A stretch of 64,000 nt of DNA from Micromonospora lutea. Its GTDB lineage: Bacteria > Actinomycetota > Actinomycetes > Mycobacteriales > Micromonosporaceae. Where the stretch lies: positions 434,001 to 498,000 of the forward strand of contig NZ_BOPB01000009.1 of assembly GCF_016863535.1 (NCBI RefSeq), in the 5' to 3' direction. Below the pieces are notes generated by a model that was not told where the DNA came from, searched no databases, and worked only from the letters and a program-made list of their open reading frames with translations. Each line of letters opens with the position of its first letter. The first letter of the stretch is position 1. A program made the translations under genes and the position numbers. Shown one piece after another: positions 52,165 to 62,415 of the stretch.

Positions 52165-52225
52165 GTTGATCAAGAAGTTTGCGTCGGCTCCCAGCGCGGA
52201 TCACGACGCAAACTTCTTGATCAAC
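52165..52225. repeat. GTYGATCA-type hairpin element, copy 2
   Basis: Perfect 21-base arms (52165-52185 and 52205-52225), the left beginning GTTGATCAAGAAGTTTG, with a 19-base loop. It lies between convergent genes and ends 13 bases before the transglutaminase stop. Confidence 0.8.
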
Positions 52226-52237
52226 CCCTTGGTGTGG

Positions 52238-54709
52238 TCAGCGGCCGGCGCGACTGGCGATCAGCCGACGGGGGCTGAAGCGCAGCAGCCTTCGGCGCAC
52301 CTGCCCGCCGGAGGCGACCAGGCGTGACGAGGTGTCCGCGATGGCGGTGCGCCACCGGTACAACACCGACGGCGGCAACACGGTCGCCATCAGCCGGGTA
52401 CGCCGACCCGCCCGCTCGGCGAGCGCACCGCGCACCGTTCGCAGGGCCGCCGGCAGCGGCTCGCCGGTCAACGGATCCCGGGCGTAGCGGGCCCGTTCCT
52501 CCGCCTGCCCGAGCAGCCGTGCCGCCGACGCGGCATCGGTCTGGGTGGCCAGCGGCTCCCGGGCCAACCGCTCCGCCGTCGCCCGTGGGGTCTCCGTGCG
52601 GTCCACCCCGACCCGGTAGTCGACGAGCGTGTCGATCAGTTCGTCCCAGGCGGCGTGCGCGTCGGCCCGCGCGCGGTCCGGATCGGTGACGACCACCGCG
52701 ACTGGCTGTCCGGTCGCGGACGGATCCGCGTCCGGCGCGTCGACCGCCCGCACCGCCGGTGCCGGCCGGCCCCGACGGCGACGCAGGGCGAGCCGGCGCA
52801 GCGCGGGCACGGCGAGCAGGACCAGCAGGGCCAGGACACTGGCGGCGACCAGCCAGGGCCAGCGGGATCGCTGCTCGGCGGGAGTGTCGGAGCCCGCCAG
52901 CGCGCCCGGGTCCTCACCCTCCTCGAACTGGTTGGGTCCCTGCTCCGCCTCGGCCGACGGATCCGTCTCGTCGGGGGTGTCCGAGGTGCCGTTCTGCGGC
53001 GTGCTCTCCTCCGGGGCGTCCACGTCCGGTGCCCACGCCGAGCGGGTCGAGCCGGGCACGCCGTAGGCCGGAGTGGCGTCGAAGGGCACCCAGCCGATCT
53101 GGTCGAAGTAGACCTCCGTCCAGGCGTGCAGGTTGCGGTTGGTCAGTGTGAGGGTGTCGTCGCTGCGCCGGCTGCCGTTGGTGAACCCGAAGGCGACGCG
53201 GGCCGGGATGCCCGCGTCGCGGACCATCCAGGCCAACGCCGCGGCGTACTGCTGGCAGTAGCCGACCTTGGTCTCCAGGAAGTCGAGGATCGCCTCGCCA
53301 CTGGTGCCCTGCTCGGTGCTGAGCCGGTAGCTGAAGCCGTTGTCCTCGGAGAAGTAGTCGTAGATGGCCCGCACCTTGTCGTACTCGGTGCGGGCACCCC
53401 GGACCAGATCTGCCACCAGAGCCCGGACCTCCGGCACGTCCGGCGTCACGGTCTGCTGCCGACGCAGGGGCAGGTCCGCCGGCAGCGGTTGGGCCCGCCG
53501 CAGCGCCTGCGGACTGTACGACGAGCGTACGTAGTCGAAGGAGTACTCCTTGCCTCGGGAGTTCTCGCGGTTGGAGAAGACGACCTGCAGGTTCGGGTCG
53601 TAGAACCAGTTGTTGCCCAGCTCGGCGAAGCCGACCGGTTCGGCGTAGACCGGCAGCAGCGGCATGTTCAGCTCCCGGCTCACTTGCACGGTGGCGCGTT
53701 GCCGGGTCCGTTCGACGCCTGGCAGCGATCGCCGTGACGGGTCGGGTAGTTCGCCGGTGACCCGTCGACCGTTCGGACCGCGCACCCGGAAGCCGTCGGT
53801 ACGCAGGTCGTCGGCGACCCCGAAGCGTAGGTAGAACGGCTCCTTCTCGGTGGTGGTGACCGTCACCAGGTCGGTCACCTGGGACTGGTTGAGCTGCCCA
53901 CTGAGCGCGGCGAAGAGGTCGACCCGACCGGGTGAGCCACCGAACCCGGGACCGATGCCGGAGCCGGCACCGGAGTTGAGTGTGGTCATCAATCCGGCGG
54001 TCATCCCCGGCACGGCCAACGGCACCAGCACGGCCAGGGCGAGACCCACCACCGCCAGTCGACGGCCGGCGGCGGCCAGCGGCGACGACTCCCAGACGTC
54101 GACGTCGCGGCCGTCGCCGGTGAACCGTCGGCCGAACCGGCGGACCCGGTCCACGTTGTCGGTGACCAGCAGCCACAGGAAACCGGCGGCGCCGATCGCG
54201 AACGGCACCGGCGGGACACTGTCCACGTAGACGGCCACCGGCACCGAGTAGATGGCCAGCATGGGCAGGCCGGCCAGGGCGGGGCGGCGTAGTCCGACGC
54301 AGAGCATGTCCACCAGCACCGCCACCCCGCCGATGCCGAGCACGGTGACGAACAGCAGCGGGTCGGTGTCCGGGACCTTCACGCCGTGGGAGCGCATGTC
54401 CTCGACCGAATTGCCGAGCAGTTCCGCGAAGTGCCCGAAGGTGGCCGGGGTCGGCAGCACCGCCAGCAGTTCGCCACCGCTGGGAAACAGCCAGGTCAGG
54501 GCAAGCGTGAGGCCGCCGACCATGGCCAGGACCTGCACCCACAGCGGGGTCCGACCGAGCCGGGCCAGCGCTGCCGCGGCCGCCACCGCGGCCACCGCGA
54601 TGACTGCCTGGACCAGCCACGTCCAGTGTTCGAAGATGGCCGACAGGGGCGCCGCCGCGAGCAGCGTCGCGCTGGCGGCCACCAGGCCCAGGTTCCGATG
54701 GGCGATCAT
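52238..54709 (-). CDS. TgpA-type membrane transglutaminase-like protein (DUF3488)
   Basis: 823 residues from ATG 54709, with GGAAGG eight bases upstream. The N-terminal third has about six membrane helices (DUF3488). The external domain has the transglutaminase triad in GYCQQYAAALAWMVRDAGIPARVAFGF (Cys), LHAWTEVYF (His) and GWVPFDATP (Asp). A Pro/Asp/Glu-rich stretch, one more helix (WPWLVAASVLALLVLLAVPAL) and a cytoplasmic DUF4129-like tail follow. It forms an operon with MoxR and DUF58 genes; such systems are thought to act in cell envelope or protein-complex assembly. Confidence 0.93.
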   Translation of the reverse strand: MIAHRNLGLVAASATLLAAAPLSAIFEHWTWLVQAVIAVAAVAAAAALARLGRTPLWVQVLAMVGGLTLALTWLFPSGGELLAVLPTPATFGHFAELLGNSVEDMRSHGVKVPDTDPLLFVTVLGIGGVAVLVDMLCVGLRRPALAGLPMLAIYSVPVAVYVDSVPPVPFAIGAAGFLWLLVTDNVDRVRRFGRRFTGDGRDVDVWESSPLAAAGRRLAVVGLALAVLVPLAVPGMTAGLMTTLNSGAGSGIGPGFGGSPGRVDLFAALSGQLNQSQVTDLVTVTTTEKEPFYLRFGVADDLRTDGFRVRGPNGRRVTGELPDPSRRSLPGVERTRQRATVQVSRELNMPLLPVYAEPVGFAELGNNWFYDPNLQVVFSNRENSRGKEYSFDYVRSSYSPQALRRAQPLPADLPLRRQQTVTPDVPEVRALVADLVRGARTEYDKVRAIYDYFSEDNGFSYRLSTEQGTSGEAILDFLETKVGYCQQYAAALAWMVRDAGIPARVAFGFTNGSRRSDDTLTLTNRNLHAWTEVYFDQIGWVPFDATPAYGVPGSTRSAWAPDVDAPEESTPQNGTSDTPDETDPSAEAEQGPNQFEEGEDPGALAGSDTPAEQRSRWPWLVAASVLALLVLLAVPALRRLALRRRRGRPAPAVRAVDAPDADPSATGQPVAVVVTDPDRARADAHAAWDELIDTLVDYRVGVDRTETPRATAERLAREPLATQTDAASAARLLGQAEERARYARDPLTGEPLPAALRTVRGALAERAGRRTRLMATVLPPSVLYRWRTAIADTSSRLVASGGQVRRRLLRFSPRRLIASRAGR

Positions 54710-54725
54710 GAGGGGGACCTTCCGT

Positions 54726-56024
54726 TCATCGCACGCCACCGGACACGGTCTCGGCCAGCGCCGCGCGTAGCGCGAACCCCTGCGAGCCCCGCCCGGCCTG
54801 TGGCCAGAGCGCGGGCAGCCGGCCGCCGTGGTCGACGCCGATCACCCGCCAGCCGGAATGCAGCAGCGCCAGCGCCGCGGTGTCGTGCGCCTGATCGGCC
54901 TCGGCCCGCGCGGGCGTCGGCAGGTTCAGCCAGGTGGAGCTGTCCAGCAGGAAACAGACGCAGGTGGCGCCGTTGGCCCGCAGCCCGGCCAACAGCTCCG
55001 CCTCGGCGGTGCTCAGCGACCCGAACAGGCCAATGATCAGCCCGCCGTCGGCGCGCTGCCGGACGTGCTGCACCAGGGTGGTGATCTCGACCCGCTGATC
55101 CAGCCGAACCTCCGCGAGCTGGTCGAGCAGCAGGCCGTCACCGGCGCCCTCGGTGGCGTCGACGTCCGCGCCCGAGCCGGTCACCAGGCGCAGCTTGTAG
55201 CCGGCCTGCCGTAGGTGTACGGCGATGCTGGCGGCGGCCGAGACCGCCCACTCGAAGCTGGCCGTCGGGCCGTCGCCCTGGTGGCCGTACGCGCGGGTGT
55301 CCAGCAGCACGGTCGCCCGGCTCTCCCAGGGCTGCTCCTCCCGTCGCACCATCAGCTCGCCGGTGCGCGCGGTCGACTTCCAGTGCACCCGGCGCAGGTC
55401 GTCGCCGCGCCGGTACTCCCGGGTGGCCGCGTCGTCCTCGCCGTGCACCGCCACCGAGCGGGCCCGGCTCTCGCCGCTGCCGGCGTACTCGCCGGGCAGC
55501 CGCACCGAGGGCAGCGGAACCACCTGCGGGACGACCGTGAGGCGGTCGGTGCTGGGGAAGGAGCGGGTGAGTTCGCAGAGCCCGAAGGGGTCGGTCATCC
55601 GGACCACCAGCGGGCCCACCTCGTACCGGCCGCGCACGTCGGCGCGCACCGTGTACGCCACGGAACTGGCCTGATGCGCGCCGAGACGCTCCAGCACCAC
55701 CCGGGGTCGGCTGCCGAGGGCGTACGGGAGCCGGTCCTCCAGCAGCAGGGTGCCGGTGGGCAGCCGGGACATGTTCTGCAGCCGCAGCACCACCCGGGCG
55801 GTCGCGCCGACCGGCACCCGGTGTGGTTCCAACGACCGGTGACAGGCGAGCTTGTAGCGGCTGCGGCCGACGTAGATCGCGGCGAGTAACGGCAGCACGG
55901 CCAGCAGCACGGCCACCCGCAGCAGATCCTTCTCGCCGAGGATGCCGGCGGAGATGGCCGCCGCCACCGCCGCGGCCAGGAAGGAGCGGCCGCGGGTGGT
56001 CAGTCCACGCAGGCCGTCACGCAC
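54726..56024 (-). CDS. DUF58 domain protein
   Basis: 432 residues from GTG 56024, with GGAGG seven bases upstream; the frame extends further 5' only as overlap with the MoxR gene. Two N-terminal membrane helices (SFLAAAVAAAISAGILG, LLRVAVLLAVLPLLAAIYV) are followed by the DUF58 core EYRRGDDLRRVHWKSTARTGELMVRREEQPWESRATVLLD with a degenerate MIDAS-like site (DTRAYG). It is the usual partner of MoxR ATPases. It starts one base after the MoxR stop codon. Confidence 0.92.
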   Translation of the reverse strand: MRDGLRGLTTRGRSFLAAAVAAAISAGILGEKDLLRVAVLLAVLPLLAAIYVGRSRYKLACHRSLEPHRVPVGATARVVLRLQNMSRLPTGTLLLEDRLPYALGSRPRVVLERLGAHQASSVAYTVRADVRGRYEVGPLVVRMTDPFGLCELTRSFPSTDRLTVVPQVVPLPSVRLPGEYAGSGESRARSVAVHGEDDAATREYRRGDDLRRVHWKSTARTGELMVRREEQPWESRATVLLDTRAYGHQGDGPTASFEWAVSAAASIAVHLRQAGYKLRLVTGSGADVDATEGAGDGLLLDQLAEVRLDQRVEITTLVQHVRQRADGGLIIGLFGSLSTAEAELLAGLRANGATCVCFLLDSSTWLNLPTPARAEADQAHDTAALALLHSGWRVIGVDHGGRLPALWPQAGRGSQGFALRAALAETVSGGVR

Positions 56025-56025
56025 G

Positions 56026-57078
<1,053 letters not shown>

Positions 57079-57396
57079 GGGCCTCCTCCTCGTCGCCGTC
57101 ACGGCAGCTCTCTACGAGAGCACCTGGCCCCGCCGTTTCGTTCGCGACGTGTGAGCCTCATGTGCCGCGGCAATCTCACTGGCCTCTCAGGCTAACCATG
57201 TTTGTCGTCAACGCCGACCGCCGCAGGTGTTTGAGCGCTTACGCAGGGATTTGTCGTTCACACAGCGCATGTCGTCGATTCTGTCGGGTAAGGGGGCCTG
57301 CTCACTGCCGGTGCTGTCGGCTCCGGCCCACCAATGGGTGGACGGCCCGCGGGTGGTGGACAGCGGCCCCGCGACGCGCGCGGTACACTGCCGGTC
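57079..57396. other. Divergent intergenic region between the MoxR operon and the leuS leader
   Basis: 318 bases. It contains GCTCTC-TAC-GAGAGC (57107-57121), a small palindrome in the MoxR operon leader, and the -10 of the leuS leader at its right end. No gene is supported. GGGTGG- and CCGCG-like sequence near 57335-57355 is not a convincing T-box. Confidence 0.45.
57384..57389 (+). promoter_or_regulatory. -10 box of the leuS leader transcript
   Basis: TACACT ends seven bases before the leader-peptide ATG at 57397, so the leader peptide would be leaderless. Confidence 0.6.
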
Positions 57397-57435
57397 ATGG
57401 CCGGAGTCTTCCTGCTTCTTATCGGGCCGTACTGA
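57397..57435 (+). CDS. leuS leader peptide MAGVFLLLIGPY
   Basis: 12 codons with three consecutive leucine codons (CTG CTT CTT); CTT is rare in the rest of this window, which would sharpen sensing of leucyl-tRNA supply. The ATG directly follows a -10 box. A GCCGTAC segment at the end of the ORF can pair with GTACGGC (57454-57460), and an intrinsic terminator follows at 57462-57486. The arrangement matches ribosome-mediated attenuation. It is too short for domain recognition. Confidence 0.7.
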   Translation: MAGVFLLLIGPY

Positions 57436-57460
57436 TGCGCTGAGCGCGCGACAGTACGGC
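57426..57460 (+). promoter_or_regulatory. Putative antiterminator/pause hairpin of the leuS attenuator
   Basis: GCCGTAC (57426-57432) and GTACGGC (57454-57460) are perfect complements. If extended by GGGCC with GGCCC across a bulge, the pairing invades the 5' arm of the terminator. A ribosome stalled on the Leu codons would leave this pairing possible; one at the stop codon would block it. Confidence 0.5.
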
Positions 57461-57461
57461 G

Positions 57462-57486
57462 GCCCCTCCTGCGTGAGGGGCTTTTT
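57462..57486 (+). terminator. Intrinsic terminator of the leuS attenuator
   Basis: GCCCCTC-CTGCGT-GAGGGGC forms a perfect seven-base stem, followed by five T residues. It lies between the leader peptide and leuS, 92 bases before the leuS start. It is the only U-tract terminator I see in the window. Confidence 0.75.
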
Positions 57487-57577
57487 CGTGCCCGCTGCCG
57501 GCCCGTGACGGGCCGTCGAGACAGACCCGAGACCAGCCAGCACTCCGACAGACTCCGAGTGACGCGAGGAGAAGGCC

Positions 57578-60403
57578 ATGACCGAGGCAGAGGTCCCACC
57601 GTTCCGGTACACCGCGGCGCTGGCCGACGAGATAGAGCGTCGCTGGCAGGATCGCTGGGAGCGGGAGGGTAGTTTCCACGCGCCGAATCCGTCCGGCCCG
57701 CTGGCCGATCCGGGTCATCCCCGATCCGGCGCGGAGAAGCTGTACGTGCTGGACATGTTCCCCTACCCGTCCGGGGCGGGGCTGCACGTCGGGCACCCGC
57801 TGGGATACATCGGCACCGACTGCTTCGCCCGGTACCAGCGGATGGCCGGCCGCAACGTGCTGCACGCGATGGGCTTCGACGCCTTCGGCCTGCCCGCCGA
57901 GCAGTACGCGGTGCAGACCGGCACCCACCCGCGTACCACCACCGAGGCCAACATCGAGCGCTACCGGGCGCAGCTGCGCCGGCTGGGGCTGGCCCACGAC
58001 CAGCGACGGTCGGTGGCCACCATCGACACCGACTTCTACCGCTGGACCCAGTGGATCTTCCTGCAGATCTTCAACTCCTGGTACGACCGGGAAGCCGGCC
58101 GGGCCCGACCGATCAGCGAGCTGATCGCCGAGTTCGCCGGGGGCGTTCGGCGTACCCCGGACGGCCGGCCGTGGGCCGAGCTGTCGCCGGCCGAGCAACG
58201 CGCCATCGTCGACGACCACCGCCTGGCGTACGTGTCGCAGGCGCCGGTCAACTGGTGCCCCGGGCTGGGCACGGTGCTGGCCAATGAGGAGGTCACCGCC
58301 GACGGTCGCTCCGAGCGCGGCAACTTCCCGGTCTTCAAGCGCAACCTGAAGCAGTGGATGATGCGGATCACCGCGTACGGCGACCGGCTGCTGGACGACC
58401 TGGACAAGCTGGACTGGCCGGAGCCGATCAAGCTGATGCAGCGCAACTGGATCGGCCGGTCGCAGGGTGCGCACATCGAATTCCCGACCCCGGCCGCCCC
58501 GGTCCGGGTGTTCACGACCCGGCCCGACACTGTCTTCGGCGCCACCTACATGGTGCTGGCGCCGGAGCACGAGCTGGTGGACACGCTGATGCCGGCGACC
58601 TGGCCGGAGGGCGCCCGGGACGCGTGGACCGGTGGGCACGCCAACCCGCGCGAGGCCGTCGAGGCGTACCGCAAGATGGCGGCGGCCAAGACCGACGTGG
58701 AGCGGCAGGCCGAGACGAAGGAGAAGACCGGCGTCTTCACCGGCGCGTACGCCACCAACCCGGTCACCGGTAACCAGATTCCGATCTTCATCGCCGACTA
58801 CGTGCTGGCCGGCTACGGCACCGGTGCGATCATGGCGGTGCCCGCGCAGGACGAGCGGGACTGGGAGTTCGCCGAGGTTTTCGAGCTGCCGATCGTGCGT
58901 ACCGTGCAGCCGCCGGAGGGCTTCGACGGCAAGGCGTACACCGGGGAGGGCCTGGCGATCAACAGCGCCGCGCCCGACCGCGACCTGGACCTGAACGGCC
59001 TGGGGGTGGCCGACGCCAAGGCCCGGATCATCGCCTGGCTGGAGGAGACCGGCAACGGCCAGGGCGCGGTGACCTACCGGCTGCGGGACTGGCTGTTCAG
59101 CCGGCAGCGCTACTGGGGCGAGCCGTTCCCGATCGTCTACGACGCCGACGGCACCGCCATCGCGCTGCCCGAGGAGATGCTGCCGGTCGAGCTGCCCGAG
59201 GTGGACGACTTCTCGCCGCGGACCTTCGACCCGCAGGACGCGGACAGCGACCCGGAGACGCCGCTGTCGCGCCGCCGGGACTGGGTCGAGGTGGAGCTGG
59301 ATCTGGGTGACGGCCCGAAGCGCTACACCCGGGAGACCAACGTGATGCCGCAGTGGGCCGGCTCCTGCTGGTACGAGCTGCGCTACCTGGACCCGACAAA
59401 CGGTGACCGGTTCGTCGACGCGGACAACGAGCGGTACTGGATGGGCCCGCGCGCCGAGGGCGACTGCGGCGGCGTCGACCTGTACGTCGGTGGGGCCGAG
59501 CACGCCGTGCTGCACCTGCTGTACGCCCGGTTCTGGCACAAGGTGCTGTACGACCTGGGCCACGTGTCCAGCTTCGAGCCGTTCCGCAAGCTGTTCAACC
59601 AGGGCTACATCCAGGCGTACGCGTACACCGACGCCCGGGGCGCCTACGTGCCGGCGGAGGAGGTCGCCGAGCGCGACGGCGGCTTCTTCCTGGGCGACGT
59701 CCAGGTCAACCGCGAGTACGGCAAGATGGGCAAGTCCCTGAAGAACGTGGTCACCCCGGACGAGATGTGTGCCGCCTACGGTGCGGACACGTTCCGGGTG
59801 TACGAGATGTCGATGGGCCCGCTGGAGGTGTCCCGTCCGTGGGAGACCCGGGCGGTGGTCGGCTCGTACCGCTTCCTGCAACGGGTCTGGCGGGCCATCG
59901 TCGACGAGCAGACCGGTGCCTCCCGGGTCACCGACGAGCCGGCCGACGAGCAGACCCGACGGCTGCTGCACAAGGTCATCGACGGTGTCCGGGGCGACAT
60001 GGAGCAGATCCGGTTCAACACCGCGATCGCCAAGCTGATCGAGCTGACCAACGGGGTGACCCGGCTGGCAGGTACCCCCCGTGAGGTGGCCGAGCCGCTG
60101 GTGCTGATGGTCGCGCCGTTCGCCCCGCACGTCGCCGAGGAGCTGTGGCAGCGGCTGGGCCACCAGACCTCGCTGACCTACGCGGACTTCCCGGTCGCCG
60201 ACCCGGCGCTGCTGGTCGCCGAGACGGTCACCTACCCGGTGCAGGTCAACGGCAAGGTCCGGGGCCGCATCGAGGTGCCCGCCGACGCAGGCGAGACCGA
60301 CGTACGCGCGGCAGCCCTGGCAGCCGTGGCCGGTCCACTGGCCGGCAAGGAGCCCCGCAAGGTCATCGTCATCCCCGGCCGAATGGTCTCAGTCGTAGCC
60401 TGA
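57578..60403 (+). CDS. leuS: Leucyl-tRNA synthetase
   Basis: 941 residues from the ATG at 57578, behind GAGGAGAAGG. It charges tRNA-Leu. The class I signature HIGH is HVGH (70-73, in [17 protein letters not shown]) and KMSKS is KMGKS (716-720). The CP1 editing domain is complete, with the threonine-rich [20 protein letters not shown] and the [15 protein letters not shown] block. Expression is probably tuned by the leader attenuator upstream. Confidence 0.97.
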   Translation: MTEAEVPPFRYTAALADEIERRWQDRWEREGSFHAPNPSGPLADPGHPRSGAEKLYVLDMFPYPSGAGLHVGHPLGYIGTDCFARYQRMAGRNVLHAMGFDAFGLPAEQYAVQTGTHPRTTTEANIERYRAQLRRLGLAHDQRRSVATIDTDFYRWTQWIFLQIFNSWYDREAGRARPISELIAEFAGGVRRTPDGRPWAELSPAEQRAIVDDHRLAYVSQAPVNWCPGLGTVLANEEVTADGRSERGNFPVFKRNLKQWMMRITAYGDRLLDDLDKLDWPEPIKLMQRNWIGRSQGAHIEFPTPAAPVRVFTTRPDTVFGATYMVLAPEHELVDTLMPATWPEGARDAWTGGHANPREAVEAYRKMAAAKTDVERQAETKEKTGVFTGAYATNPVTGNQIPIFIADYVLAGYGTGAIMAVPAQDERDWEFAEVFELPIVRTVQPPEGFDGKAYTGEGLAINSAAPDRDLDLNGLGVADAKARIIAWLEETGNGQGAVTYRLRDWLFSRQRYWGEPFPIVYDADGTAIALPEEMLPVELPEVDDFSPRTFDPQDADSDPETPLSRRRDWVEVELDLGDGPKRYTRETNVMPQWAGSCWYELRYLDPTNGDRFVDADNERYWMGPRAEGDCGGVDLYVGGAEHAVLHLLYARFWHKVLYDLGHVSSFEPFRKLFNQGYIQAYAYTDARGAYVPAEEVAERDGGFFLGDVQVNREYGKMGKSLKNVVTPDEMCAAYGADTFRVYEMSMGPLEVSRPWETRAVVGSYRFLQRVWRAIVDEQTGASRVTDEPADEQTRRLLHKVIDGVRGDMEQIRFNTAIAKLIELTNGVTRLAGTPREVAEPLVLMVAPFAPHVAEELWQRLGHQTSLTYADFPVADPALLVAETVTYPVQVNGKVRGRIEVPADAGETDVRAAALAAVAGPLAGKEPRKVIVIPGRMVSVVA

Positions 60404-60446
60404 CCCCCACCCACCCACCCACCCACCCTCCCTCCCGCCCTCCCGC

Positions 60447-60507
60447 GTTGACCATGAGGTTGACGGCAGTAGCTGATCTTCAAGCTGCCGCTAACCTCAT
60501 GATCAAC
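60447..60507. repeat. GTYGATCA-type hairpin element, copy 3
   Basis: 23-base arms (60447-60469 and 60485-60507) match at 20 positions; the right arm read in reverse begins GTTGATCATGAGGTTAG. It lies between the convergent leuS and ABC permease genes and probably ends both transcripts. Confidence 0.75.
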
Positions 60508-60541
60508 ACCGCGAACGAAGGGAGGGGAGAGGGGGAGGGTG

Positions 60542-61375
60542 TCAGGGGTGGCGGCGGGACAGGGCTGTGACGGTGATCAGGGTGGCCACTGCGGCCCAGG
60601 CGGCGTAGGTGGTCCAAGCTCCGGTGACGGTCGCGGGATAGGGGTTGTCGAGCCAGGCTGGGGGGCCGGTCGGCTCCATCAGCCGCTGCCACGCGGGGAG
60701 CGGCATGGCGTGCCGGAGCAGCGCGCTCCAGCGTTCGTCCTCGTCGACGGCGGTGGGCACCAGGAGCAGCACCGTCGCGGCGGTGACGATCGCCGGCGCG
60801 GTGTGCCGGATCAGCGCGGCCAGCGCCATCCCGACCAGCGCGCAGAGCGGCACCAGCAGCGCGGAGGCGGTGATGCCGCGCAGGGCACCGGGATCGCCCA
60901 CGGACATGTTCGCGCCGACGTCGGCGAGGATCGCCTGCGACACCGCGAACGCCGCCGCCGCACCCAGCGCACCCAGCAGGGTCAGCACGCCGGTCAGCAC
61001 GGTCAGCTTCGCGGCGGCCACGGCGCTTCGCCGAGGGACGGCCGCGAACGTGGTACGCATCAGCCCGGAGGCGTACTCGCCGCCGATCGCGACCGCGCCG
61101 ACACCACTGGCCGCCAAGACGACGAACATCTGCGCCTCGGTGGGGAAGGCGTCCCAGAGTGGGGAGCGCGCCGCCCGCTGCTCGGCCGGCCAGTCCGGCC
61201 AGCCCGCGTGGGTGGCCAGCGCGGCGTGGACGGCGAGACCCACCATGGCGAGCAGGATCAGGGCGAAGGCAGCCCAGGTGGAGCGCAGCGACCAGAGCTT
61301 GATCCATTCGGCGGCGAGCAGGTCACGGAAGCGCGCCGAATGGGTCGACGTGGTGGGACGGATCATGGCGGTCAT
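60542..61375 (-). CDS. ABC-2 type transporter permease
   Basis: 277 residues, about six membrane helices (WAAFALILLAMVGLAVHAAL, FVVLAASGVGAVAIGGEYASGLMRTTFAAVPRR and others). The last phrase is typical of ABC-2 permeases of the bacitracin/antibiotic exporter type. Its start overlaps the ATPase stop (ATGA). Substrate is unknown. Confidence 0.88.
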   Translation of the reverse strand: MTAMIRPTTSTHSARFRDLLAAEWIKLWSLRSTWAAFALILLAMVGLAVHAALATHAGWPDWPAEQRAARSPLWDAFPTEAQMFVVLAASGVGAVAIGGEYASGLMRTTFAAVPRRSAVAAAKLTVLTGVLTLLGALGAAAAFAVSQAILADVGANMSVGDPGALRGITASALLVPLCALVGMALAALIRHTAPAIVTAATVLLLVPTAVDEDERWSALLRHAMPLPAWQRLMEPTGPPAWLDNPYPATVTGAWTTYAAWAAVATLITVTALSRRHP

Positions 61376-62283
61376 CGGCTCTCCCGGGCGGCGTACTCGA
61401 CATCGGCGGCGGTGAGCGCCATGAAGGCCTCCTCCAGCGAGGCGGTGCGGGGGCTCAACTCGTGCAGCGGGATCCGCAGACCCAGGGCCAACTCCCCGAT
61501 CCGCTCGGCGCTCACCCCGGTCACGGTGAGCGCACCAGCGGGATCCGGGCGCACGCTCGCGCCGGCGTCCGCCAGCGCCGTGGTCAGGATGGCCGGCTCA
61601 GGGCTACGCACGACGACCTCGGCGCGACCGACGCGGGCGGCGAACTCGTCCAGGGACTCCTCGGCGATCAGGCGGCCCCGACCGATGACCACGAGGTAAT
61701 CGGCGCAGTGCTCCACCTCGCCCATCAGGTGACTGGAGACGAAGACCGTGCGGCCCTCGGTGGCGAGCCGGCGGAACAACCCACGCACCCAGCGCACCCC
61801 CTCCGGGTCCAGGCCGTTGAACGGCTCGTCGAACATCAGCACGGGCGGGTCGCCCAGCAGCGCCGCAGCGATACCGAGGCGCTGCCGCATGCCCAGCGAG
61901 AACCCGCCGACGCGTCGGCCGGCCGCGTCGTCGAGGCCGACCTGCCCCAGCACCTCGTCGACCCGGGCGGCCCCGATGCCGTTGCTGCGGGCCAAACTGG
62001 CCAGGTGGGCGCGAGCGCTGCGCCCGCCGTGCACGTCCGCGGCATCGAGCAGCGCGCCAGCGTGCCGCAGCCCCCGGGCACGCTCCCGGAACCGGACACC
62101 GTCGACGGTGGCGGTGCCACTGGTCGGGGTGGTCAGCCCGAGAACCATGCGCAGGGTGGTGGACTTGCCGGCGCCGTTGGGGCCGAGGAAGCCGGTCACC
62201 CGACCCGGCCGGACGGTCAGGGTCAAATCGTCTACGGCGGTGGTGCGGCCGTACCGCCGGGTCAGGCCATCAAGTTCGATCAT
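61372..62283 (-). CDS. ABC transporter ATP-binding protein
   Basis: 303 residues from ATG 62283. Walker A GFLGPNGAGKSTTLRMVLGL, signature FSLGMRQRLGIAAALLG and Walker B PVLMFDEPFNGLDPEGV, with the H-loop in VFVSSHLMGEVEHCADYL. The C-terminal extension is typical of drug-exporter or lantibiotic-type ATPases. It is divergent from a histidine kinase gene, which may control it. Confidence 0.93.
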   Translation of the reverse strand: MIELDGLTRRYGRTTAVDDLTLTVRPGRVTGFLGPNGAGKSTTLRMVLGLTTPTSGTATVDGVRFRERARGLRHAGALLDAADVHGGRSARAHLASLARSNGIGAARVDEVLGQVGLDDAAGRRVGGFSLGMRQRLGIAAALLGDPPVLMFDEPFNGLDPEGVRWVRGLFRRLATEGRTVFVSSHLMGEVEHCADYLVVIGRGRLIAEESLDEFAARVGRAEVVVRSPEPAILTTALADAGASVRPDPAGALTVTGVSAERIGELALGLRIPLHELSPRTASLEEAFMALTAADVEYAARESR

Positions 62284-62403
62284 GCCGTTCACGCTGCCGG
62301 TCACCGGGCCCGGCCGCGTCACCCCACCGGCCGTACCAGACGCCGGGGTGGTGGCCTGCGGGCGTACGCCCCCGGGCCGATGCCGGTGCGGCGCGGAGCT
62401 GGA

Positions 62404-62409
62404 TACCGT
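62404..62409 (+). promoter_or_regulatory. Leaderless -10 box of the histidine kinase gene
   Basis: TACCGT ends exactly six bases before the GTG at 62416. Confidence 0.55.
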
Positions 62410-62415
62410 GTGCCG

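Noticed and set aside
57330..57383. T-box riboswitch upstream of leuS
   Set aside because: A GGGTGGAC...CCGCG stretch recalls the T-box tail, but it lies before the leader-peptide promoter, lacks a specifier stem and does not match the conserved T-box sequence. Leader-peptide attenuation explains the downstream elements better.
57419..60163. 914-codon minus-strand open frame opposite leuS
   Set aside because: Same artefact of high third-position GC; the leuS protein is unambiguous.
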